Assembly: GCF_000283155.1 (NCBI RefSeq)
Contig: NW_004454177.1
Coordinates: 1,310,802-1,374,801, forward strand
Origin: Ceratotherium simum simum
Lineage: Eukaryota; Chordata; Mammalia; Perissodactyla; Rhinocerotidae
DNA: 64,000 nt
Direction of reading: 5' to 3'
This document shows positions 1 to 11,255 of this stretch, in pieces. A model generated the notes under the pieces. The model searched no databases and was not told where the DNA came from. It saw nothing but the letters and a program-made list of their open reading frames with translations. Made by a program: the position numbers and the translations under genes. Position 1 is the first letter of the stretch. Each line of letters opens with the position of its first letter.

Positions 1-659
1 TGGAAGATGAAGCACCTCTGCTTAAAAACCTCTTTGGCTCCCCATTGCTTATGCCTCAAGGGTGAACTCTAATCTCCTTAGTATGTCATGCAAACGTTTC
101 CTGGTCTAGCCCTATCCTACTATTCCAGCTCATTTCCAGTTATTAGGTCCTGTCAATTCCATACTGAAGTCCTTGGAAATTTCTCATCTTTCCCTAACAT
201 ATCTCCAGGTCATCCCAACAACTCTGAAATTCCTTAATGGGCAGTTATAACCTCAGAGCACAGAGAAATAGGAAACATTGGAGAAACTGTTATTTAGGAA
301 ATAGCCTTCTCCACGGTGACCCTCCAAACAGCTTTCCTGATTCCATATGTAAGTGGAATCACACAGTATTTGTCTTTGACATTTCCCCAAGGTAATCATT
401 CCTTTGCTGAGTCCCTTAATAAGGGCTGCTGCCCACTCACCAGCTGTGTCCACTGGTGTGGGACTGAATCAGTCTGGAGGAAGATATGTCATATCTTTCT
501 GCGATTTGCTCAAAAAAGGTGCTATTTGTGCTAGCAGAGGCCCTGCCTCAGCACTTTGCGTCAGTTCTGCTCCTTCCTTAGAGGTTTCTTACATATATGT
601 CCTCCCTCCCCCTAGGATTATTACTTTCTTTCCACTTTTGTACTCCTTATAATAATAGC

Positions 660-865
660 AAAGATCTATTTCATACTAACTTCTATGGACTTTACAAAAA
701 GTATTACTGTGTTTAATCTTTACAATAGCCCTGTGAAATAGGGACTATTTTTATACATTTTACAGATAATAAAACTAGGTTTAGTAAAGTTAAGGATCTC
801 ACTTAAGGTCACAGTAAATGGTAGCATCAGGACTCCAATCCAACCTAAGCCGCTCAGGTAACCAC
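660..865 (-). mobile_element. MIR
   Basis: Reverse-MIR text: CAATAGCCCTGTGAAATAGG, TTTTACAGATAATAAAACTA and TTAAGGTCACAGTAAATGG. Confidence 0.75.
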
Positions 866-2220
866 TCTTCACACTGTTTTTAAACCTACTATTTTAAGAG
901 TTTGGAGGATGTAAGTTTAGGGCTTATTTTGTTGTTATTGTCCGTTTGTTTGTTTTGTTTTGCTCCTAATCTTAAAAACATAAAATTAAACTAAGAGGAG
1001 TTAAGAATTCCCTCCAAGACTCAAAATATTCCTTTCCATATTTATGTTCTAACCTCCGTGGCTACAAGGAAATATTTCTTAATGGACCTGATGGGGCCAT
1101 TAAGTGAATTTCTACACCCTTTATATTTGAGGGAGGAGAACAAAGAACTAAAACTAGATGGTCAAAGTATTTTGGGGGAAGGAAAAATGATCATCTACAT
1201 CGTAATTTGGAATGATGTATATTATTTTTGAAATCCACTTGGGAAGAAAAGCAAAGATTACACAGGGCTTAGCACACTTTTTCTGCCGTGTGTGAATATC
1301 ACGAGCACATGTGTACCATGTGCTGTTCAGAAGCAACTTTCAACCAAGTTGTAGATTTGTGAAATATTTTCTGAGTCCTGAACTATTTTTTTTTTCCAAC
1401 CATTTTCAAAATGCTTGTTCTACATTCCCCTACATGCAGGACACAGGAAAGATGCAGGTTACGGTGGGTGCCTGCCAGGGAAGGTGGGCTCCTTTGCGTC
1501 TACGTGAGAACATGGCTTAGGGGACTTCAACTTGTGTAAAAGGGTGCTGACACTGTTCTTCTCCCTCCTGACCTGCTTAGACACCATCCACTCCACACCA
1601 TTTTTCTTCTTAATTCACACTCCTTGGATGGTGAAGAATTTTTTCTTCCTTTTTAACTTTGCCAAACCTTTCCAGAGGGCAGGGCAAAGCTCCTGGGCCT
1701 TGTTGCCCCTGGGGCCACTTCCCAGCACCTCTTGGTTGCTCTAAGAGGCCTTGCTGGCTGTGAGTAAGAAGATGGGAACTGATCTTTCTCACAAAAGGGC
1801 CAGTTTGAGGCCTCCTGGGGTACTTACACCCCCTGGATTCCCTGGTTCAGGCCCCCCCGTTTCAAATTTCAGAGAGATGAATACCATACAGTGTTCTCTA
1901 CCCCCACCCCTAACTTTCTTTACCTTCTTTTTCCTTTAATACTTTTTCTTTCTCACCATCTGCATTCCTATGAAGGGAGGATTCCACTCAATCTTGCTTT
2001 AACATGCTCTTTTCTGAGTGTGGGCAATGTCCTCTGTGTGGCTTAGTGGTTTTGAATGCTAAACAGAGCAGGAGACGAAATTCAACCCTTGGCTCTCTAA
2101 ATTATATTTATTTCTCTAGTATTTCAGGCCTGGAGCTTCCAAGGAAGAAAAATGTGTGTTTTGCTGAAAAGGAAGGGGTGGGTGGATTAGATGTGAAAGT
2201 AACACAGTTTCTGGAAAAAA

Positions 2221-2500
2221 ACAGTGCCCCAGGAGTCCGAAGGCCTGAGTTCTAGTCTCAGTTGTGCCATTAACTTGCATCAGTGTGACCTGAAACTCAG
2301 TTGACTCCAAACGACAGATCTACAGTTTGAATACTGGCTGTGCCATTTACTAGTTGTATTTCCTTAGGCAATTTATTTGATTTCTCCAAGCCTCAGTTTC
2401 ATCAGCTGTAAAATGGGAATAAAAATTGTGCCTATTTTATAGGGTGGTTGTAAGGATTAAGCAAGATAATGTGCATAGAGCTCTTAGCAAGTGCTCAATA
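2221..2500 (+). mobile_element. Two adjacent MIR copies
   Basis: A partial MIR at about 2221-2310 is followed by a fuller one at 2325-2500 (CCTCAGTTTCATCAGCTGTA, AAATGGGAATAAAAATTG, GTGCTCAATAAA). Confidence 0.8.
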
Positions 2501-2513
2501 AAATTAGCCATTA

Positions 2514-2757
2514 GGGGCCGGCCCGGTGGCGCAAGCGGTTAAGTGCGCGCGCTCCGCTGCGGCGGCCCGGGGTTCGCTGGTTCAGATCCCGGGCGCGCAC
2601 TGACGCACTGCTTGGCAAGCCATGCTGTGGCGGCGTCCCATATAAAGTGGGGGAAGATGGGCACAGATGTTAGCCCAGGGCCGTCTTCCTCAGCAAAAAA
2701 AGAGGAGGATTGGCGGATGTTAGCACAGGGCTGATCTCCTCACAAAAAAAAAAAAAA
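2514..2757 (+). mobile_element. ERE-type SINE, long-tail subfamily
   Basis: The tRNA-derived head (GGGGCCGGCCC..., GGTTCAGATCCCGG-like B box) is followed by the GGAAGATGGGCACAGATG tail and poly(A). Flanks ATTAGCCATTAG and ATTAGCTATTAG form a target-site duplication. Confidence 0.93.
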
Positions 2758-2899
2758 AATTAGCTATTAGCATATAAGTTCCACAAAGTTCTTCCCACAT
2801 TTAGACATTTTATGACTCGATTTGAAAAAAAGTCATTGATGATTAAATTTTTAATTATTTTTCACTTTTTAACTAGTAGTTTCATTTTGGTTTTGTTTT

Positions 2900-3345
2900 T
2901 GTTTTTTAATTAGTTCCCTTCTAGGTTTGCTGAGAATTTTTTTTTTTAATCATGAATGGGTGTTGAATTTGTTAAATTCTTTTTCTTCATCTCCCTGAAA
3001 TGATAGTTTTTCTCCTTTTCTATCCATATGAGTAATTACAATAGATTTTTTTATGTTAAACCAACCTTACATTCTGAGGATAAAATCCACTTGGTCTGAT
3101 GCATTATTCTCTGTATTAATTACTTGATTTGATTTGTTAAGGGATGATGGCATCTATGTTCATGAGGGATATTGGTCTGTGATTTGTGTGTGTGTGTGTT
3201 TGCAATATCTTTATCTGGTTTTTGGGATCAGAGTAATACTGATAAAATGTGTTGGGAAGTGTTCTCTCCTCTATCTTCTGAAGGAGTTTGTGTAGAATTG
3301 CTATCATTTTTCCTCTCTAGGAAGGTTTCGCTCTGATTTTTAAAA
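2900..3345 (-). mobile_element. L1 ORF2 fragment, antisense
   Basis: Text typical of reverse L1 ORF2 (TTCCATCTTCTGAAGGAG-like, CCAACCTTACATTCTGAGG, ATTGGTCTGTGATTTG). It is 5'- and 3'-truncated and carries frame breaks. Confidence 0.8.
3186..3200 (+). repeat. Short (TG)n run
   Basis: Fifteen bases of alternating TG within the antisense L1 fragment; minor. Confidence 0.6.
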
Positions 3346-3894
3346 TGTGGAAGAAACTGCCCCTCTCAATCCCCCTTCCCTACACAAGAAGTCTTATTTA
3401 CCAACATGGAAAAGAAGTCATTATCCAAGAGGTGGAACAATCTAATAATCCAGTTCAAAAAGGGCCTAAATAAGTTAAGGAGAAGTTTAAAAATGAAGAA
3501 TTCTACTATAATCAAACAATATAACTGTGTGGATATTAAGAAATCAAAGTATATTTAAGGATGGAATTATATGTTCATAGCTTCCTGTACTTTTCGTTTA
3601 TAACATTTACATATTTGATTTAATTAATAATATTAATTTATCACATTTTTAATAATTAAATACTTAATAATTAGGTATTTTTCTTTTATTCTTGTGAATC
3701 TTCTTCACATAATTATAAGCTTCATGAGGGAAGAGACTAATTCTGTTTTCTTTACTATTATCTTTATAAACCTGGCTCAATAGTAGAAAGCTGGTAAATA
3801 TTTAATTAATGAATGGATAAATGATGAATAAATTAATTAAAGCTTTCAGATGAGCTTCCCAGAGAATTTGCATGTCCCTCTGAAAAATTAATTA

Positions 3895-4450
3895 GTTCAG
3901 CTTCCATTCATTGAAGGCCTGTTTGGTGATAAGCATTACATAACTACAGAGATGGATACAAAAATGTCCCTGCCTGGGAAGCTTAATGTCTAATGGGAGA
4001 AACGATGAGCCAATATATAGGCACAACAAAATGTAAAAACTAGAATAGAAGTGTCCATTGAGTACTATGCAAAATGGATAAAAGAAATTCATGCTATTCA
4101 AGCAAAGCAACATATTTGGGCTGGCTCCTTGAAAGAAGGAGAGGCATTTTCCAGGAAGGGAAGGTGAGGCAATAAAGAGCATGAGTAACTCTTTGTGGGT
4201 TGTGGACAGGATGTGTCTTTGTCATATATGAACCCCCACCCCAGCACGGAGCCTAGTGGGTGCTCCATATGTGTATAGTAATTGACGTGTTTAGGAAATG
4301 GCCACTCCTGCCGTAGGAAGCAAGAAGAGTGCGTCCCGGAAAGTGGCCTAGGACCGTGTCTGGAAGAACCTTGAACACACACGAAGGAGTTTCCACTTGA
4401 TCCTGCAGGCCATGGTGTGGCCACTAGAGGTTGTTAAGTAGGGCAATGCT
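3895..4450 (+). repeat. Ancient mammalian repeat, L2/MER-like
   Basis: Worn text such as TGTCCCTGCCTGGGAAGCTT and a downstream CATTTTCCAGGAAGGGAAGG segment match an ancient family seen several times in the window. I cannot name the family with certainty. Confidence 0.5.
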
Positions 4451-4794
4451 TTGCGAACTTTCTCACCAAAATGCTCCTAAAAGCAGAGAAGCGTGCATGT
4501 GCCCCTCTGGGGATTTGGGAACGCAATCCAAAACAACCTGCCACGAGGGCATTTATTTAAAGTCTTGCTTTAGCTTAAAAATGCATATGAATTTTGGATT
4601 CTACTCCATATATATATTTTAAATACAGGGCATTGTTTTCAATTACTTGCCATTTAGTAAAATGACACTCCAATAAAATACTGATTGCGTGATTATTCTA
4701 TAACTCTGTGTGGCCCTGTCACATTGCCCATGACCCCCAGGGAGATGAGCATATCTTTTTGAGAAGTACAAAATAGAGAGAATATCCATTTTGT

Positions 4795-4880
4795 TCACTG
4801 CTGTATCCCCAGCACCTCAAATAGTGTCTGACACTCAGCAGGTACTCAATAAGTATTTATTAAATGAATGAATGATGGAC
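4795..4880 (+). mobile_element. L2 3' end
   Basis: TATCCCCAGCACCTCAAATA and TACTCAATAAGTATTTATTA are typical of the L2 terminus. Confidence 0.75.
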
Positions 4881-5239
4881 ATGAAATGATAAGATATGAC
4901 AAAAAAGTGACATGGGCCGATGGCTCTTAGATTATTTCACAGTTACAACCCAGGGAAGTAGGGATTTGGCACTTTAGGCCTCTGCTGCCAGACAGACCTG
5001 TGCTGAATGAAATATATCCAAATCCCTTTTTATCTCAATTCACTCACCTGTGACACTACAGCCCACCAAAAGCTTGGAGATTTAAGAGGGGTTAGGTGGG
5101 TGGGTGGGGGCCAAAAATAAGTCTCCAGCTGCCTCTGAATTAATCTCAAAGAATGTCAAACCAGTCAGCTGGGAAAATTGAAATAAAAACAGAGACTATT
5201 GTTAAACTAAAAACAACAACCAAAAAAACATAGAGCTAT

Positions 5240-5675
5240 TCTCTAAGGGCCAATTCAAATAGTATTTCTCTAGAAGCCTCCCTTTCCTAAATCTCTCCTC
5301 AAATGACTTGCTCTCTCCTCTGTGCTCCCTTCCAATCCAACCTGAGTGATCAATTCACTCCAGCACTATTCCTGCCTCTCTGCCTTGGCAAAGTTCCCCT
5401 CGACCTGTTGCTCATCCGACTGGAAGTCTCACTTCCTTCACTGATTTTCATTATTCCTTGGTTGCCATCTCCTCTGAGCTGTGGCTTTAGAGTTTGTGCT
5501 AATTCTCTGCCTATTCTCTGATTCTTTCATACAACTTACAGCTCTATTGGATGCTCCATGTAGGCAGGAATCAGGAATCCGGTGTTAATCCTACTCTTGT
5601 ATCTTTCACAGACTCTCTGTGCAACGCTGGAACATAATACATGGTCAAGTTGTTGGTTCACTGGTTGACACGGAG
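5240..5675 (+). mobile_element. L2 fragment
   Basis: Diverged L2-type 3' region (CTCCCTTTCCTAAATCTCTC through ATGTAGGCAGGAATCAGG). Open frames here are chance. Confidence 0.6.
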
Positions 5676-6138
5676 GCTAGTGGTCAAGGAAATCTGCCTG
5701 CGTGTCCCATGCAGCTCCTCATAGGGCTTGCCACCAATTTCTCATAAACGAAAATCTTCAGATCTCTGCTAGAGTTCTGTAGAGTTCATGCCCTGAGAAA
5801 GGTCACAGCTGGAGGCCAATATGATATGCCCAGAAAAGCTGATTCCAGGACTTAGAACCACAGTGGCTTTTAAAGACCACAGAGAAAATGAAAGATTTAA
5901 ACAAATATTTTTCCTAGGAAGCCCTCAGTCTCTGGTAGGGTTTCCAAGCTGCAAATGCAGCAAAAGTGATGAGAGTGGAGGAAGGAGCTCTGCTGGGCAG
6001 AACAGGGCTTCATTTATGTCTGCATGACGGCTTCATCCCTAGGATTTCTGCAGTACTTCGTTAATGTGTTCTAAAAACCTTGCTTCATTTTTCCCCCACC
6101 TGAACCAAAATAGCTTAAATACAACATGCCTGGTGAAT

Positions 6139-6310
6139 AGGAAGGAAGGGAGGGAGGGAGGAAAGGAGGGAGGAAGGGAGGAAAGAAAGGAGGACGGAAG
6201 GAAGGGAGGCAGGGAGGAAGGAAGAGTGAAGGAAGAAGAAAGGGAGGGAAGGAGGGAGGGAGGGAGGGAGGAAGGAAGGAAGGAAGGAAGGAAGGAAGGA
6301 AGGAAGGAAA
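6139..6310 (+). repeat. GGAA/GGGA purine microsatellite
   Basis: About 170 bases of GGAA, GGGA and GAAA tetramers. The 83 bases from 6228 to 6310 contain only purines; the last 40 or so are pure GGAA. Open frames across it on either strand are low-complexity artefacts. Confidence 0.97.
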
Positions 6311-6903
6311 CGACATTACAAAAGTCCCCACACACTTTTTCTCTATGGGTTTCATAGGTCAAAATTAGCAAAATGACTGATAATTTCCTCATTCTAGATG
6401 AGGATTTGCTTTCACATTTTTCTGGTACCCTTCTCTCAGGCAAGTTCTTATGGAGAAGAGAGAATCTGCTGGGAAACAGAAGCTTCCTTTCTCCTTTGCT
6501 ATCTTGCTGAGCAAAGAGTGTTGGAGCAGAAATGCTTTCCAGCAAGAATGTGACCACCCTGTCTCCGACAGGAGCATCCTGAGGACAAGGACAAGCAGTT
6601 CTGTTCTCAAAGGACTGTCCTATTGGGCACAGCGTTAGACAGCAGTATCATAGTTGAGGGACAGAACCCTGCAAAGACGACTATCTGTTGAACAGGGGAA
6701 GTGGGAGGATAAAAAGCCACAGATATTATCAAGTTTTTAGTTATTCTCAAAAATGGAGCAGAGAAAATGCCTACCATATAGAAGACAATACCTGCCCCCC
6801 AGATCACTTACTGGTATTTTAGGTAATGCGGTAGATTGAACACAGGTGATTTTCTGTTTCCTCCCCAAATCTCATTAAAATGAAAGTAAAAGAATAAACA
6901 GAT

Positions 6904-7100
6904 GTGGGCCGGCCCCGTGGCTTAGCGGTTAGGTGCGCGCACTCTGCTGCTGGCGGCCCGGGTTCAGATCCCGGGCACGCACCAACGCACCGCTTCTCCG
7001 GCCATGCTGAGGCCGCGTCCCACATACAGTAACTAGAAGGATGTGCAGATATGACGTACAACTATCTACTGGGGCTTTGGGGGAAAAAATAAATAAAATT
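6904..7100 (+). mobile_element. ERE1-type SINE
   Basis: This is a complete short ERE: tRNA-derived head, CACATACAGTAACTAGAAGG body, and the ACTATCTACTGGGGCTTTGG end with an A/T-rich tail. Confidence 0.93.
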
Positions 7101-7686
7101 TAGAACAGAATAGAATAGAATGTTTATATTACATTATTCAAAAAAGTTTTTTAAAGCTTTTTAAATGATGCTAATAATTAACTGGTTTTGGGAACCACTC
7201 ATCTTAAATAATAAAGCACTTGGGTGAATTCTTGTTCTTCACTCCTCTCCTCCAAGTATGAAGTACACTGAGTCTGAAGGCAGGGAGAAAGGTACGTCAG
7301 CCAGAACCTGTTTGCTGCACTGGTGAAAATGCACAGATCATCTGGAAGACAATCCTCTGGCAAGCCAAAGCCAAGACTCATAGTTAGGTCATTTGAATAA
7401 ATACATGAGTGAGTGAATGAATAAATAAGCATGAAGCACCCATTTGAGTCATTTGGGTGTGAGTGAATGACAGGAAGAAAGTAAAGTTAGGGGAAATTAC
7501 TTGGCATTACAAATCCTCCCTTGCTGAGACCTGACATTCTCTGCAGGGATTTATACTGGGTGCATGGAGCTAAATTGCAATGGTGGCTCTATTCTTACCA
7601 CCTTAATGTGAGAAGCTGAAGTCTGGTTTAGCCGATTTATCTGCAAAACATCATTAAGTAGCATACAGATCAAGGTCCAGATTTTT

Positions 7687-7900
7687 TTTTCTTTTTAAAG
7701 ATTTTATTTATTTATTTTTTCCCCCCAAAGCCCCAGTAGATAGTTGTATGTCATAGCTGCACATCCTTCTAGTTGCTGTATGTGGGATGCCGCCTCAGCA
7801 TGGCCGGAGAAGCGGTGCGTCGGTGCGCAACCGGGACCCGAACCTGGGCCGCCAGCAGCGGAGTGCGCTCACCTAACCGCTAAGCCATGGGGCCGGCCCC
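7687..7900 (-). mobile_element. ERE1-type SINE, antisense
   Basis: A T-rich tail is followed by the CCCCAAAGCCCCAGTAGATAG body and a head ending GGGGCCGGCCCC. The target duplication AAGGTCCAGATTTTT is present at both ends. Confidence 0.94.
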
Positions 7901-8404
7901 AAGGTCCAGATTTTTAATTGCCATTATCTGTTTCTGGGAAAAGAGAAGCTCTGAGATGTTTCTTGTGAAGCATGAGCTAGGCCTGATTATAGTTATGCTC
8001 ACACACTTGATATAAGAAGCATATTAGAGCTTATTGTAGTCTTTAAGGACTTATCTAACACACTGATTATTTTTAAGCCTTTTTAAAAGAATCTGTGTTA
8101 AATGAATGGTCTGATGAATATGGTCATCTTTTTCATGAACAAATTAGTAAGAATTTATTCCACTTTATTCAAATGATCATAGGTCAGTAGCATCAGCCTC
8201 TTGGAGAAAGACTACCATATTCTTTAATGTTGGATACAAGTGCCATATGGGGAATTACTGTCTTGCACATTCTATCTGCCATAATCTTTCAAGATAATTC
8301 CTTTTATCCCACCTGAGATCAGGATGGGACAACTTTTGTAAAAATTTCCCCATGACATATTCCAGGAAAATGTATTACCAGAGTGATATGAAGGTTATGG
8401 TTTA

Positions 8405-8675
8405 CACCATTTGTAGAACATAGGAGGCCTGAAGTCAGATTGTTTGAGTTTAAATTTTGGCTCTACCAATTATTAGCTCTGAGATCTTAGCAAATTACTT
8501 AGCCTCTCTGAGTCTTAGGTTTTGCTCTGTAAAATGAGGCAAAGCCCTGCCTCATAGGGTTAAATGATTAAAAGAATTTTTAGGTATAAATATATATTTA
8601 TATATATACATATCCCTTAGCCTACATAACTGGCATATAGTAAGCACTCAATAAATGCTAGATATTATTAATATT
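8405..8675 (+). mobile_element. MIR
   Basis: AAATTACTTAGCCTCTCTGA, GTAAAATGAGGCAAAGCC and TAAGCACTCAATAAATGC mark a near full-length MIR. Confidence 0.85.
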
Positions 8676-9011
8676 ATAAAGCATTTTTATAATTTTCAGA
8701 GTACTTTCAGATTAACACTAAACTACAATTCCCACTTATTCTGCAAAACAAAACTCAAAATATGTATGGGAAAGAATTGTGAAATCTGAAAAGTGCTACA
8801 CAAACATAAAAGTAGTAATATCAAGCTTATTATTACATTTCTATAAAACAGAAAGAAGAATTCATGTCATAATCTACTCTTCAGGGATGTTGTAGTTACC
8901 AAAAAACTAGTGAATTGGTTAAAGCATTTTCAATTCTATAAGACAATGATTATCGTTGTGAGTAAGGAGGCAGAAGAAGTTAATTTATAATTTTTAAACT
9001 TTTATTCAAGT

Positions 9012-9504
9012 CTGTGGTAGGCAGCCCCTAAGATTGTCCCCAATGATTCCTGCCTCCTAGTGTTCCCCTCTCCTTGAGTGTGGGCTGGAATTATTTAATA
9101 GCTTATAACAAATAGAATATGGTCACAGTGATGAGATGTCTCCTCTGACTTTCCATCTTAGGCATTTTCTTGTGTTCTCGATTGGATCACCCACCCTGGA
9201 GGAAGCCAGTTGCCATGTGGTGAGGCAGCCCTGTGGAGAGGCCCATGTGGCGAGAGATTGAGACTTGCCAACAACCACATGCGTAAGCTTAGAAATGGAC
9301 TCTCCTCACCTCAGTCAAGCCTTCAGATCAGACCAGAGCCCCGGCCAATAGCTTTATTGCACCTCATGAGAGATTCTAAGCCAGAGCTGTCTAGCTAAGC
9401 TGTGCCCAATTCCTCACCCACAGAAGCTATGAGATAAGATATATTTGTTGTTTTGAGTTACTAAATTTTGGGAAAGTTTGTTATGCAACAATAGGTAATT
9501 AATA
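9012..9504 (+). mobile_element. LTR of an old ERVL/MaLR-type element
   Basis: It opens TGTGGTAGGC and closes with GTTGTTTTGAGTTACTAAAT and ATGCAACAATAGGTAATTAA, typical of solitary MaLR/ERVL LTRs. No internal retroviral genes are present. Confidence 0.7.
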
Positions 9505-9814
9505 AAAAGTACAATATATGCACAGAAAAATGCACAATCACAAGTGTACAGCTTGATGAATTTCATAAAATGAACATACCCAAGTGATAAGCACCCAAAT
9601 CTAGGAATAGAACATAGCCACCTCCTTAGAAGCCTCCCCATGTTCCCTTCAACTCACTAGCCTTTCCTCCAAGAGTAACCACTATCTAGACTTCTAACAG
9701 CATTTCTGTACATGACCAAGAGTAGAAAAGAAGATGATAAAAAGCTTTGAGGGAACTCACAAAAATACTAGCATAACTCTAGATCAATAAAATTTTTGTT
9801 AAATACATATACTG

Positions 9815-10075
9815 GGAGACAGTATAATATACTGTTAAGGGTATAGGTATTAGAGTTAAAATGGCTGGATTAGAATCGTGGCTCTACTCCTCACTAACTT
9901 TCTGATCTTGGGCAAGTTAGTCTCTCCATCTCAGTATCTTTGTCTGTAGAATGAGGATAATAGTGCTTACCTCACAGGATTGCTGAGAAGATTAAAAATG
10001 GAAATCAATATAAATCAAGTAGTGCAATGCTTTGCACATAATAAGTGTTCAAAAATTATCTATTATTAATAAATG
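9815..10075 (+). mobile_element. MIR
   Basis: GTGGCTCTACTCCTCACTAA, TTGGGCAAGTTAGTCTCTC and AATGAGGATAATAGTGCTTA are clear MIR text. Confidence 0.85.
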
Positions 10076-10984
10076 CTTCCATATGGGGATTTTAAAATAT
10101 ATTGGATGGCAAATTTGTACTATCTATCATTTTGTTTGTTTCCTGGCTCTTCTGTCCCTAGAGAGGGCGACTGAGAGGGAAAAGAGATAAGTTCAGACCA
10201 GTCATCTTCTTTGTTAATAGGAAGATGAAAGAGGGAGGGTAAAGTTAAAGGCTGAATTGAAGCTTTAATTTATCAGTGGATTTTAATTACCAGCATAATC
10301 TCAATTCTCCATTGCCATGAATCCCTAAAAATTGACTATTGCCCTCTCAGGAGTAAGTCTGTGTCTATTTTTAATTTTCCCCCTGTATTCAAATCTCTCG
10401 CCAAAGGTAATAAAAGATTTAGATTTAGAAAGCGACTTAGCATTTAGAATGAGATAGAGGCTATAAATAGACATGCCAATGAAATAGGTTAGCAAGAGAT
10501 CTAGTTCTCAGAGAGTCTCAGAATCAAAGGCACATCTTCTTATCTGATCTGTGTAGTGACACAGGCATGCTTGTGGGGTCTGTAGACAGGTATGTGTATG
10601 TTTCCCTGCATATGTGAACATGAATACATGCATGGAACATGTACTAGTATATTACTGAGGACAGAATTCTGAGGGATAACTGGTGTATTTCTGAGTCACA
10701 GAGTGATCCCTGTAGACCAGGTTGGTATTTTTCCCGACAGTTATTATTAGAGAAATCAGAATAAAACATTACTCCCAGATAGTCAACGCCCAGTCTGTAG
10801 GACAGTGGCACAGCTTACATGCTAATTAGGTGATATTACTAACCAGTCTTTGAGAATTTGTCAGGATTAAGGGCCCACGGAAACGTTCCAATCTTTCAAG
10901 TGCTGAGGTCAGCTTAGCAATTGGTTTCCTAAGCAGTCAGGCTGCCATTCCCAGTCTTTGGAATGGCATCACCTATCATTTACA

Positions 10985-11255
10985 GCTGCTAAAATTCCAA
11001 CCTATTCTTTAAGGCTCAGGTAAAATATTTCCTTTTCTATGGAGCATCCCTGATCACCTTGGTGATCTTCCTCCTCTGACTACCTATAGCCCTTTATGAC
11101 TCGCACATTGAAATTGATCACACACTGCCTTGAACTAGGTTTGCTGGCTGCCAGTTTTCTCTATTGTGATCTCTTCATAGACAAAAGACAATGTTGTTCA
11201 TCTTTGTATCCCCAGCAGCATCTAGCACACATATTCATTGAACAAATGTGCACTC
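10985..11255 (+). mobile_element. L2 fragment
   Basis: TTAAGGCTCAGGTAAAATAT through TTTGTATCCCCAGCAGCATC, an L2 3' signature. Confidence 0.65.

Noticed and set aside
6039..6557. Open frame of 172 codons on the minus strand rich in Pro, Ser and Phe
   Set aside because: It is a translation of the GGAA microsatellite and its flanks.
6904..7000. tRNA-like A-box and B-box sequences in the ERE heads
   Set aside because: They derive from a tRNA but lack a paired acceptor stem and continue into SINE bodies; not tRNA genes.
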